A DNA stretch of 64,000 bases, taken from assembly GCA_037893225.1 (NCBI GenBank), contig JAZGUH010000087.1, positions 620,001-684,000 on the forward strand. Direction: 5' to 3'. The translations under genes were made by a program, and so were the position numbers. The DNA comes from Hippasteria phrygiana. Lineage: Eukaryota > Echinodermata > Asteroidea > Valvatida > Goniasteridae. Of the stretch, positions 27,575 to 39,172 are shown in pieces. Position 1 is the first letter of the stretch. Each line of letters starts with the position of its first letter. The notes beneath the pieces are model-generated. The model worked only from the letters and a program-made list of their open reading frames with translations. It did no database searches and was not told where the DNA came from.

Positions 27575-27806
27575 TTGCATGAAATATCAACCAAATGCAG
27601 TAATTTTGACATGTATGTATAGCTTAGATCTGGCGCTACATGTTGCAATTATCGGCGGCTTCCCAGAGTTAAAACTTGTGGAGAAAATTCAAACCTCGCA
27701 ATGTTAATTTTCTTTCCGGCCAACATCTGTGTACATATTACCGTCTATTTATTGCTCCATGCATGTCAAATTCCCTGGGGTATGGACTTGCTTTATTAAT
27801 TCATAA
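27575..27806. repeat. B/G hybrid monomer
   Basis: The left part is B-type (g23, t44, t76, cc at m89-90). The right part is G-type (a132, a159 with a163, a189, tttattaattc). The switch lies between m76 and m132, because both parents share cc89-90 and a99. It joins a 27.3-kb-type context to an 8.8-kb-type context, as expected of a recombination junction. Confidence 0.88.
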
Positions 27807-30358
27807 TTGCATGAAATATCAACCAAATGCAGTATTTTTGACATGTATGGATAGCTTAGATCTGGCGCTACATGTTGCAATTATCGGCGGCTTCTTAGAG
27901 TTAACACTTGTGGAGAAAATTCGAACCTCGCAATGTTTATTTTCTTTCCGGCCAACATCTGTGTACATGTTACCGTCTATTTATTGCTCCATGCCTGTCA
28001 AATTCCCTGGGGTATGGACTTGCTTTACTCATTCATAATTGCATGAAATATCAACCAAATGCAGTAATTTTGACATGTATGTATATCTTAGATCTGGCGC
28101 TACATGTTGCAATCATCGGCGGCTTCCCAGAGTTAAAACTTGTGGAGAAAATTCAAACCTCGCAATGTTTATTTTCTTTCCGGCCAACATCTGTGTGCAT
28201 ATTACCGTCTATTTATTGCTCCATGCATGTCAAATTCCCTGGGGTATGGACTTGCTTTACTCATTCATAATTGCATGAAATATCAACCAAATACAGTAAT
28301 TTTGACATGTATGTATAGCTTAGATCTGGCGCTACATGTTGCAATTATCGGCGGCTTCTTAGAGTTAACACTTGTGGAGAAAATTCAAACCTCGCAATGT
28401 TTATTTTCTTTCCGGCCAACATCTGTGTACATGTTACCGTCTATTTATTGTTCCATGCCTGTCAAATTCCCTGGGGTATGGACTTGCTTTACTCATTCAT
28501 AATTGCATGAAATATCAACCAAATGCAGTAATTTTGACATGTATGTATAGCTTAGATCTGGCGCTACATGTTGCAATCATCGGCGGCTTCCCAGAGTTAA
28601 AACTTGTGGAGAAAATTCAAACCTCGCAATGTTTATTTTCTTTCCGGCCAACATCTGTGTACATGTTACCGTCTATTTATTGCTCCATGCATGTCAAATT
28701 CCCTGGGGTATGGACTTGCTTTACTCATTCATAATTGCATGAAATATCAACCAAATGCAGTATTTTTGACATGTATGGATAGCTTAGATCTGGCGCTACA
28801 TGTTGCAATCATCGGCGGCTTCCTAGAGTTAAAACTTGTGGAGAAAATTCAAACCTCGCAATGTTTATTTTCTTTCCGGCCAACATCTGTGTACATGTTA
28901 CCGTCTATTTATTGCTCCATGCCTGTCAAATTCCCTGGGGTATGGACTTGCTTTACTCATTCATAATTGCATGAAATATCAACCAAATGCAGTAATTTTG
29001 ACATGTATGTATAGCTTAGATCTGGCGCTACATGTTGCAATTATCGGCGGCTTCCCAGAGTTAAAACTTGTGGAGAAAATTCAAACCTCGCAATGTTTAT
29101 TTTCTTTCCAGCCAACATCTGTGTGCATATTACCGTCTATTTATTGCTCCATGCATGTCATATTCCCTGGGGTATGGACTTGCTTTACTCATTCATAATT
29201 GCATGAAATATCAACCAAATTCAGTAATTTTGACATGTATGGATAGCTTAGATCTGGCGCTACATGTTGCAATTATCGGCGGCTTCTTAGAGTTAACACT
29301 TGTGGAGAAAATTCAAACCTCGCAATGTTTATTTTCTTTCCGGCCAACATCTGTGTACATGTTACCGTCTATTTATTGCTCCATGCCTGTCAAATTCCCT
29401 GGGGTATGGACTTGCTTTACTCATTCATAATTGCATGAAATATCAACCAAATGCAGTAATTTTGACATGTATGTATAGCTTAGATCTGGCGCTACATGTT
29501 GCAATTATCGGCGGCTTCCCAGAGTTAAAACTTGTGGAGAAAATTCAAACCTCGCAATGTCTATTTTCTTTCCAGCCAACATCTGTGTGCATATTACCGT
29601 CTATTTATTGCTCCATGCATGTCAAATTCCCTGGGGTATGGACTTGCTTTACTCATTCATAATTGCATGAAATATCAACCAAATTCAGTAATTTTGACAT
29701 GTATGGATAGCTTAGATCTGGCGCTACATGTTGCAATTATCGGCGGCTTCTTAGAGTTAACACTTGTGGAGAAAATTCAAACCTCGCAATGTTTATTTTC
29801 TTTCCGGCCAACATCTGTGTGCATATTACCGTCTATTTATTGCTCCATGCATGTCAAATTCCCTGGGGTATGGACTTGCTTTACTCATTCATAATTGCAT
29901 GAAATATCAACCAAATTCAGTAATTTTGACATGTATGGATAGCTTAGATCTGGCGCTACATGTTGCAATTATCGGCGGCTTCTTAGAGTTAACACTTGTG
30001 GAGAAAATTCAAACCTCGCAATGTTTATTTTCTTTCCGGCCAACATCTGTGTACATGTTACCGTCTATTTATTGCTCCATGCCTGTCAAATTCCCTGGGG
30101 TATGGACTTGCTTTACTCATTCATAATTGCATGAAATATCAACCAAATGCAGTAATTTTGACATGTATGTATAGCTTAGATCTGGCGCTACATGTTGCAA
30201 TTATCGGCGGCTTCCCAGAGTTAAAACTTGTGGAGAAAATTCAAACCTCGCAATGTTTATTTTCTTTCCAGCCAACATCTGTGTGCATATTACCGTCTAT
30301 TTATTGCTCCATGCATGTCAAATTCCCTGGGGTATGGACTTGCTTTACTCATTCATAA

Positions 30359-31054
30359 TTGCATGAAATATCAACCAAATTCAGTAATTTTGACATGTAT
30401 GGATAGCTTAGATCTGGCGCTACATGTTGCAATTATCGGCGGCTTCTTAGAGTTAACACTTGTGGAGAAAATTCAAACCTCGCAATGTTTATTTTCTTTC
30501 CGGCCAACATCTGTGTACATGTTACCGTCTATTTATTGCTTCATGCTTGTCAATTTCCCTGGGGTATGGACTTGCTTTACTCATTCATAATTGCATGAAA
30601 TATCAACCAAATGCAGTAATTTTGACATGTATGTATAGCTTAGATCTGGCGCTACATGTTGCAATCATCGGCGGCTTCCCAGAGTTAAAACTTGTGGAGA
30701 AAATTCAAACCTCGCAATGTTTATTTTCTTTCCGGCCAACATCTGTGTACATGTTACCGTCTATTTATTGCTCCATGCCTGTCAAATTCCCTGGGGTATG
30801 GACTTGCTTTACTCATTCATAATTGCATGAAATATCAACCAAATGTAGTAATTTTGACATGTATGTATAGCTTAGATCTGGCGCTACATGTTGCAATTAT
30901 CGGCGTCAACCCAGAGTTAAAACTTGTGGAGAAAATTCAAACCTCGCAATGTTTATTTTCTTTCCAGCCAACATCTGTGTGCATATTACCGTCTATCTAT
31001 TGCTCCATGCATGTCAAATTCCCTGGGGTATGGACTTGCTTTACTCATTCATAA
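30359..31054. repeat. A*-Bp-BqV cassette, copy 1
   Basis: A* carries three substitutions within 14 bp (gcttcatgcttgtcaattt; changes at m183, m189 and m196). Bp follows. BqV carries ggcgtcaac instead of ggcggcttc (m84, m86, m87), plus t24 (atgtag) and tatctatt. The same three-monomer cassette recurs 5,566 bp away at 35925-36620. A*-Bp without BqV occurs at 31982-32445. Confidence 0.92.
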
Positions 31055-32677
31055 TTGCATGAAATATCAACCAAATTCAGTAATTTTGACATGTATGGAT
31101 AGCTTAGATCTGGCGCTACATGTTGCAATTATCGGCGGCTTCTTAGAGTTAAAACTTGTGGAGAAAATTCAAACCTCGCAATGTTTATTTTCTTTCCGGC
31201 CAACATCTGTGTGCATATTACCTTCTATTTATTGCTCCATGCCTGTCAAATTCCCCAGGGTATGACTTGCTTTACTCATTCATAATTGCATGAAATATCA
31301 ACCAAATTCAGTAATTTTGACATGTATGGATAGCTTAGATCTGGCGCTACATGTTGCAATCATCGGCGGCTTCCCAGAGTTAAAACTTGTGGAGAAAATT
31401 CAAACCTCGCAATGTTAATTTTCTTTCCGGCCAACATCTGTGTACATATTACCGTCTATTTATTGCTCCATGCATGTCAAATTCCCTGGGGTATGGACTT
31501 GCTTTATTCATTCATAATTGCATGACATATCAACCAAATGCAGTATTTTTGACATGTATGGATAGCTTAGATCTGGCGCTACATGTTGCAATTATCGGCG
31601 GCTTCTTAGAGTTAACACTTGTGGAGAAAATTCAAACCTCGCAATGTTTATTTTCTTTCCGGCCAACATCTGTGTACATGTTACCGTCTATTTATTGCTC
31701 CATGCCTGTCAAATTCCCTGGGGTATGGACTTGCTTTACTCATTCATAATTGCATGAAATATCAACCAAATGCAGTAATTTTGACATGTATGTATAGCTT
31801 AGATCTGGCGCTACATGTTGCAATTATCGGCGGCTTCCCAGAGTTAAAACTTGTGGAGAAAATTCAAACCTCGCAATGTTTATTTTCTTTCCAGCCAACA
31901 TCTGTGTGCATATTACCGTCTATTTATTGCTCCATGCATGTCAAATTCCCTGGGGTATGGACTTGCTTTACTCATTCATAATTGCATGAAATATCAACCA
32001 AATTCAGTAATTTTGACATGTATGGATAGCTTAGATCTGGCGCTACATGTTGCAATTATCGGCGGCTTCTTAGAGTTAACACTTGTGGAGAAAATTCAAA
32101 CCTCGCAATGTTTATTTTCTTTCCGGCCAACATCTGTGTACATGTTACCGTCTATTTATTGCTTCATGCTTGTCAATTTCCCTGGGGTATGGACTTGCTT
32201 TACTCATTCATAATTGCATGAAATATCAACCAAATGCAGTAATTTTGACATGTATGTATAGCTTAGATCTGGCGCTACATGTTGCAATCATCGGCGGCTT
32301 CCCAGAGTTAAAACTTGTGGAGAAAATTCAAACCTCGCAATGTTTATTTTCTTTCCGGCCAACATCTGTGTACATGTTACCGTCTATTTATTGCTCCATG
32401 CCTGTCAAATTCCCTGGGGTATGGACTTGCTTTACTCATTCATAATTGCATGAAATATCAACCAAATGCAGTAATTTTGACATGTATGTATAGCTTAGAT
32501 CTGGCGCTACATGTTGCAATTATCGGCGGCATCCCAGAGTTAAAACTTGTGGAGAAAATTCAAACCTCGCAATGTTTATTTTCTTTCCAGCCAACATCTG
32601 TGTGCATATTACCGTCTATTTATTGCTCCATGCATGTCAAATTCCCTGGGGTATGGACTTGCTTTACTCATTCATAA
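31055..32677. repeat. Block 9 (7 monomers, 1,623 bp)
   Basis: Order: E, G, Af (catgacat), Bq, A*, Bp, Bq(ggcatccc). Its A*-Bp pair copies the end of block 8 at an offset of 1,623 bp, but the following Bq has ggcatccc, as at the ends of blocks 5, 6 and 7. The junction between A*-Bp and the older block end is therefore recombinant. Confidence 0.9.
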
Positions 32678-33372
32678 TTGCATGAAATATCAACCAAATT
32701 CAGTAATTTTGACATGTATGGATAGCTTAGATCTGGCGCTACATGTTGCAATTATCGGCGGCTTCTTAGAGTTAAAACTTGTGGAGAAAATTCAAACCTC
32801 GCAATGTTTATTTTCTTTCCGGCCAACATCTGTGTGCATATTACCTTCTATTTATTGCTCCATGCCTGTCAAATTCCCCAGGGTATGACTTGCTTTACTC
32901 ATTCATAATTGCATGAAATATCAACCAAATTCAGTAATTTTGACATGTATGGATAGCTTAGATCTGGCGCTACATGTTGCAATCATCGGCGGCTTCCCAG
33001 AGTTAAAACTTGTGGAGAAAATTCAAACCTCGCAATGTTAATTTTCTTTCCGGCCAACATCTGTGTACATATTACCGTCTATTTATTGCTCCATGCATGT
33101 CAAATTCCCTGGGGTATGGACTTGCTTTATTCATTCATAATTGCATGAAATATCAACCAAATGCAGTATTTTTGACATGTATGGATAGCTTAGATCTGGC
33201 GCTACATGTTGCAATTATCGGCGGCTTCTTAGAGTTAACACTTGTGGAGAAAATTCAAACCTCGCAATGTTTATTTTCTTTCCGGCCAACATCTGTGTAC
33301 ATGTTACCGTCTATTTATTGCTCCATGCCTGTCAAATTCCCTGGGGTATGGACTTGCTTTACTCATTCATAA

Positions 33373-34764
33373 TTGCATGAAATATCAACCAAATGCAGTA
33401 ATTTTGACATGTATGTATAGCTTAGATCTGGCGCTACATGTTGCAATCATCGGCGGCTTCCCAGAGTTAAAACTTGTGGAGAAAATTCAAACCTCGCAAT
33501 GTTTATTTTCTTTCCGGCCAACATCTGTGTGCATATTACCGTCTATTTATTGCTCCATGCATGTCAAATTCCCTGGGGTATGGACTTGCTTTACTCATTC
33601 ATAATTGCATGAAATATCAACCAAATACAGTAATTTTGACATGTATGGATAGCTTAGATCTGGCGCTACATGTTGCAATTATCGGCGGCTTCTTAGAGTT
33701 AACACTTGTGGAGAAAATTCAAACCTCGCAATGTTTATTTTCTTTCCGGCCAACATCTGTGTACATGTTACCGTCTATTTATTGCTCCATGCCTGTCAAA
33801 TTCCCTGGGGTATGGACTTGCTTTACTCATTCATAATTGCATGAAATATCAACCAAATGCAGTAATTTTGACATGTATGTATAGCTTAGATCTGGCGCTA
33901 CATGTTGCAATCATCGGCGGCTTCCCAGAGTTAAAACTTGTGGAGAAAATTCAAACCTCGCAATGTTTATTTTCTTTCCGGCCAACATCTGTGTGCATAT
34001 TACCGTCTATTTATTGCTCCATGCATGTCAAATTCCCTGGGGTATGGACTTGCTTTACTCATTCATAATTGCATGAAATATCAACCAAATACAGTAATTT
34101 TGACATGTATGGATAGCTTAGATCTGGCGCTACATGTTGCAATTATCGGCGGCTTCTTAGAGTTAACACTTGTGGAGAAAATTCAAACCTCGCAATGTTT
34201 ATTTTCTTTCCGGCCAACATCTGTGTACATGTTACCGTCTATTTATTGCTCCATGCCTGTCAAATTCCCTGGGGTATGGACTTGCTTTACTCATTCATAA
34301 TTGCATGAAATATCAACCAAATGCAGTAATTTTGACATGTATGTATAGCTTAGATCTGGCGCTACATGTTGCAATCATCGGCGGCTTCCCAGAGTTAAAA
34401 CTTGTGGAGAAAATTCAAACCTCGCAATGTTTATTTTCTTTCCGGCCAACATCTGTGTGCATATTACCGTCTATTTATTGCTCCATGCATGTCAAATTCC
34501 CTGGGGTATGGACTTGCTTTACTCATTCATAATTGCATGAAATATCAACCAAATACAGTAATTTTGACATGTATGGATAGCTTAGATCTGGCGCTACATG
34601 TTGCAATTATCGGCGGCTTCTTAGAGTTAACACTTGTGGAGAAAATTCAAACCTCGCAATGTTTATTTTCTTTCCGGCCAACATCTGTGTACATGTTACC
34701 GTCTATTTATTGCTCCATGCCTGTCAAATTCCCTGGGGTATGGACTTGCTTTACTCATTCATAA
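33373..34764. repeat. Br-At dimer, three tandem copies (464-bp period)
   Basis: Br 33373-33604, At 33605-33836, then the same pair at 33837-34300 and 34301-34764. No differences were seen among the three dimers at the variable sites. A fourth, altered pair may be Af-preceded. This is the cleanest short higher-order repeat in the window. Confidence 0.92.
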
Positions 34765-35924
34765 TTGCATGAAATATCAACCAAATGCAGTAATTTTGAC
34801 ATGTATGTATAGCTTAGATCTGGCGCTACATGTTGCAATCATCGGCGGCTTCCCAGAGTTAAAACTTGTGGAGAAAATTCAAACCTCGCAATGTTTATTT
34901 TCTTTCCGGCCAACATCTGTGTACATGTTACCGTCTATTTATTGCTCCATGCATGTCAAATTCCCTGGGGTATGGACTTGCTTTACTCATTCATAATTGC
35001 ATGAAATATCAACCAAATTCAGTAATTTTGACATGTATGGATAGCTTAGATCTGGCGCTACATGTTGCAATTATCGGCGGCTTCCCAGAGTTAAAACTTG
35101 TGGAGAAAATTCAAACCTCGCAATGTTAATTTTCTTTCCGGCCAACATCTGTGTACATATTACCGTCTATTTATTGCTCCATGCATGTCAAATTCCCTGG
35201 GGTATGGACTTGCTTTATTCATTCATAATTGCATGAAATATCAACCAAATGCAGTGTTTTTGACATGTATGGATAGCTTAGATCTGGCGCTACATGTTGC
35301 AATTATCGGCGGCTTCTTAGAGTTAACACTTGTGGAGAAAATTCAAACCTCGCAATGTTTATTTTCTTTCCGGCCAACATCTGTGTGCATATTACCGTCT
35401 ATTTATTGCTCCATGCATGTCAAATTCCCTGGGGTATGGACTTGCTTTACTCATTCATAATTGCATGAAATATCAACCAAATTCAGTAATTTTGACATGT
35501 ATGGATAGCTTAGATCTGGCGCTACATGTTGCAATTATCGGCGGCTTCTTAGAGTTAACACTTGTGGAGAAAATTCAAACCTCGCAATGTTTATTTTCTT
35601 TCCGGCCAACATCTGTGTACATGTTACCGTCTATTTATTGCTCCATGCCTGTCAAATTCCCTGGGGTATGGACTTGCTTTACTCATTCATAATTGCATGA
35701 AATATCAACCAAATGCAGTAATTTTGACATGTATGTATAGCTTAGATCTGGCGCTACATGTTGCAATTATCGGCGGCTTCCCAGAGTTAAAACTTGTGGA
35801 GAAAATTCAAACCTCGCAATGTTTATTTTCTTTCCAGCCAACATCTGTGTGCATATTACCGTCTATTTATTGCTCCATGCATGTCAAATTCCCTGGGGTA
35901 TGGACTTGCTTTACTCATTCATAA

Positions 35925-36620
35925 TTGCATGAAATATCAACCAAATTCAGTAATTTTGACATGTATGGATAGCTTAGATCTGGCGCTACATGTTGCAATT
36001 ATCGGCGGCTTCTTAGAGTTAACACTTGTGGAGAAAATTCAAACCTCGCAATGTTTATTTTCTTTCCGGCCAACATCTGTGTACATGTTACCGTCTATTT
36101 ATTGCTTCATGCTTGTCAATTTCCCTGGGGTATGGACTTGCTTTACTCATTCATAATTGCATGAAATATCAACCAAATGCAGTAATTTTGACATGTATGT
36201 ATAGCTTAGATCTGGCGCTACATGTTGCAATCATCGGCGGCTTCCCAGAGTTAAAACTTGTGGAGAAAATTCAAACCTCGCAATGTTTATTTTCTTTCCG
36301 GCCAACATCTGTGTACATGTTACCGTCTATTTATTGCTCCATGCCTGTCAAATTCCCTGGGGTATGGACTTGCTTTACTCATTCATAATTGCATGAAATA
36401 TCAACCAAATGTAGTAATTTTGACATGTATGTATAGCTTAGATCTGGCGCTACATGTTGCAATTATCGGCGTCAACCCAGAGTTAAAACTTGTGGAGAAA
36501 ATTCAAACCTCGCAATGTTTATTTTCTTTCCAGCCAACATCTGTGTGCATATTACCGTCTATCTATTGCTCCATGCATGTCAAATTCCCTGGGGTATGGA
36601 CTTGCTTTACTCATTCATAA
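35925..36620. repeat. A*-Bp-BqV cassette, copy 2
   Basis: Carries the same clustered substitutions as 30359-31054: gcttcatgcttgtcaattt in A*; ggcgtcaac, atgtag and tatctatt in the third monomer. The match extends left to about 35.3 kb. To the right, copy 1 is followed by E and copy 2 by Br, which places the right junction near the end of BqV. Confidence 0.92.
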
Positions 36621-39172
36621 TTGCATGAAATATCAACCAAATGCAGTAATTTTGACATGTATGTATAGCTTAGATCTGGCGCTACATGTTGCAATCATCG
36701 GCGGCTTCCCAGAGTTAAAACTTGTGGAGAAAATTCAAACCTCGCAATGTTTATTTTCTTTCCGGCCAACATCTGTGTGCATATTACCGTCTATTTATTG
36801 CTCCATGCATGTCAAATTCCCTGGGGTATGGACTTGCTTTACTCATTCATAATTGCATGAAATATCAACCAAATACAGTAATTTTGACATGTATGGATAG
36901 CTTAGATCTGGCGCTACATGTTGCAATTATCGGCGGCTTCTTAGAGTTAACACTTGTGGAGAAAATTCAAACCTCGCAATGTTTATTTTCTTTCCGGCCA
37001 ACATCTGTGTACATGTTACCGTCTATTTATTGCTCCATGCCTGTCAAATTCCCTGGGGTATGGACTTGCTTTACTCATTCATAATTGCATGAAATATCAA
37101 CCAAATGCAGTAATTTTGACATGTATGTATAGCTTAGATCTGGCGCTACATGTTGCAATCATCGGCGGCTTCCCAGAGTTAAAACTTGTGGAGAAAATTC
37201 AAACCTCGCAATGTTTATTTTCTTTCCGGCCAACATCTGTGTACATGTTACCGTCTATTTATTGCTCCATGCATGTCAAATTCCCTGGGGTATGGACTTG
37301 CTTTACTCATTCATAATTGCATGAAATATCAACCAAATTCAGTAATTTTGACATGTATGGATAGCTTAGATCTGGCGCTACATGTTGCAATTATCGGCGG
37401 CTTCCCAGAGTTAAAACTTGTGGAGAAAATTCAAACCTCGCAATGTTTATTTTCTTTCCGGCCAACATCTGTGTACATGTTACCGTCTATTTATTGCTCC
37501 ATGCATGTCAAATTCCCTGGGGTATGGACTTGCTTTACTCATTCATAATTGCATGAAATATCAACCAAATTCAGTAATTTTGACATGTATGGATAGCTTA
37601 GATCTGGCGCTACATGTTGCAATTATCGGCGGCTTCCCAGAGTTAAAACTTGTGGAGAAAATTCAAACCTCGCAATGTTAATTTTCTTTCCGGCCAACAT
37701 CTGTGTACATATTACCGTCTATTTATTGCTCCATGCATGTCAAATTCCCTGGGGTATGGACTTGCTTTATTCATTCATAATTGCATGAAATATCAACCAA
37801 ATGCAGTATTTTTGACATGTATGGATAGCTTAGATCTGGCGCTACATGTTGCAATTATCGGCGGCTTCTTAGAGTTAACACTTGTGGAGAAAATTCAAAC
37901 CTCGCAATGTTTATTTTCTTTCCGGCCAACATCTGTGTACATGTTACCGTCTATTTATTGCTCCATGCCTGTCAAATTCCCTGGGGTATGGACTTGCTTT
38001 ACTCATTCATAATTGCATGAAATATCAACCAAATGCAGTAATTTTGACATGTATGTATAGCTTAGATCTGGCGCTACATGTTGCAATCATCGGCGGCTTC
38101 CCAGAGTTAAAACTTGTGGAGAAAATTCAAACCTCGCAATGTTTATTTTCTTTCCGGCCAACATCTGTGTGCATATTACCGTCTATTTATTGCTCCATGC
38201 ATGTCAAATTCCCTGGGGTATGGACTTGCTTTACTCATTCATAATTGCATGAAATATCAACCAAATACAGTAATTTTGACATGTATGGATAGCTTAAATC
38301 TGGCGCTACATGTTGCAATTATCGGCGGCTTCTTAGAGTTAACACTTGTGGAGAAAATTCAAACCTCGCAATGTTTATTTTCTTTCCGGCCAACATCTGT
38401 GTACATGTTACCGTCTATTTATTGCTCCATGCCTGTCAAATTCCCTGGGGTATGGACTTGCTTTACTGATTCATAATTGCATGAAATATCAACCAAATGC
38501 AGTAATTTTGACATGTATGTATAGCTTAGATCTGGCGCTACATGTTGCAATCATCGGCGGCTTCCCAGAGTTAAAACTTGTGGAGAAAATTCAAACCTCG
38601 CAATGTTTATTTTCTTTCCGGCCAACATCTGTGTACATGTTACCGTCTATTTATTGCTCCATGCATGTCAAATTCCCTGGGGTATGGACTTGCTTTACTC
38701 ATTCATAATTGCATGAAATATCAACCAAATGCAGTAATTTTGACATGTATGTATAGCTTAGATCTGGCGCTACATGTTGCAATCATCGGCGGCTTCCCAG
38801 AGTTAAAACTTGTGGAGAAAATTCAAACCTCGCAATGTTTATTTTCTTTCCGGCCAACATCTGTGTGCATATTACCGTCTATTTATTGCTCCATGCATGT
38901 CAAATTCCCTGGGGTATGGACTTGCTTTACTCATTCATAATTGCATGAAATATCAACCAAATTCAGTAATTTTGACATGTATGGATAGCTTAGATCTGGC
39001 GCTACATGTTGCAATTATCGGCGGCTTCTTAGAGTTAAAACTTGTGGAGAAAATTCAAACCTCGCAATGTTTATTTTCTTTCCGGCCAACATCTGTGTAC
39101 ATGTTACCGTCTATTTATTGCTCCATGCATGTCAAATTCCCTGGGGTATGGACTTGCTTTACTCATTCATAA

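Larger units (their letters stand above)
23168..31054. repeat. Block 8 (34 monomers, 7,887 bp)
   Basis: Order: E, G, Af, Bq(c131), C, A, Bq, A, Bc, Bi, At, B(catcttgc), D, A (ttacag), Bq (tttttacat), A, Bq(c131), C, A, B/G hybrid, Af (attcgaac), Bi, At with t44, Bm, D, Bq, A, Bq(c131), C, A, Bq, A*, Bp, Bq(ggcgtcaac). It is the longest block. It joins a copy of block 6 (to 27342), a transplanted copy of the 8.8-9.5 kb region (27.6-28.3 kb), and a new A*-Bp-Bq cassette at its right end. Confidence 0.9.
32678..39172. repeat. Block 10 (28 monomers, 6,495 bp), transition zone
   Basis: Order: E, G, Af, (Br, At) x3, Bm, G', Af' (agtgttttt), A, Bq, A*, Bp, BqV, Br, At, Bm, a t23/cc/a99 monomer with Bm right half, G', Af, Br, At (taaatctgg, g224), Bm, Br, and an a99 monomer with Bm right half. 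It contains the last Bq-type (a144) monomers in the window (the last is 36389-36620) and the first extended Br/Bm runs. It marks the switch between left and right domains. Confidence 0.9.
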
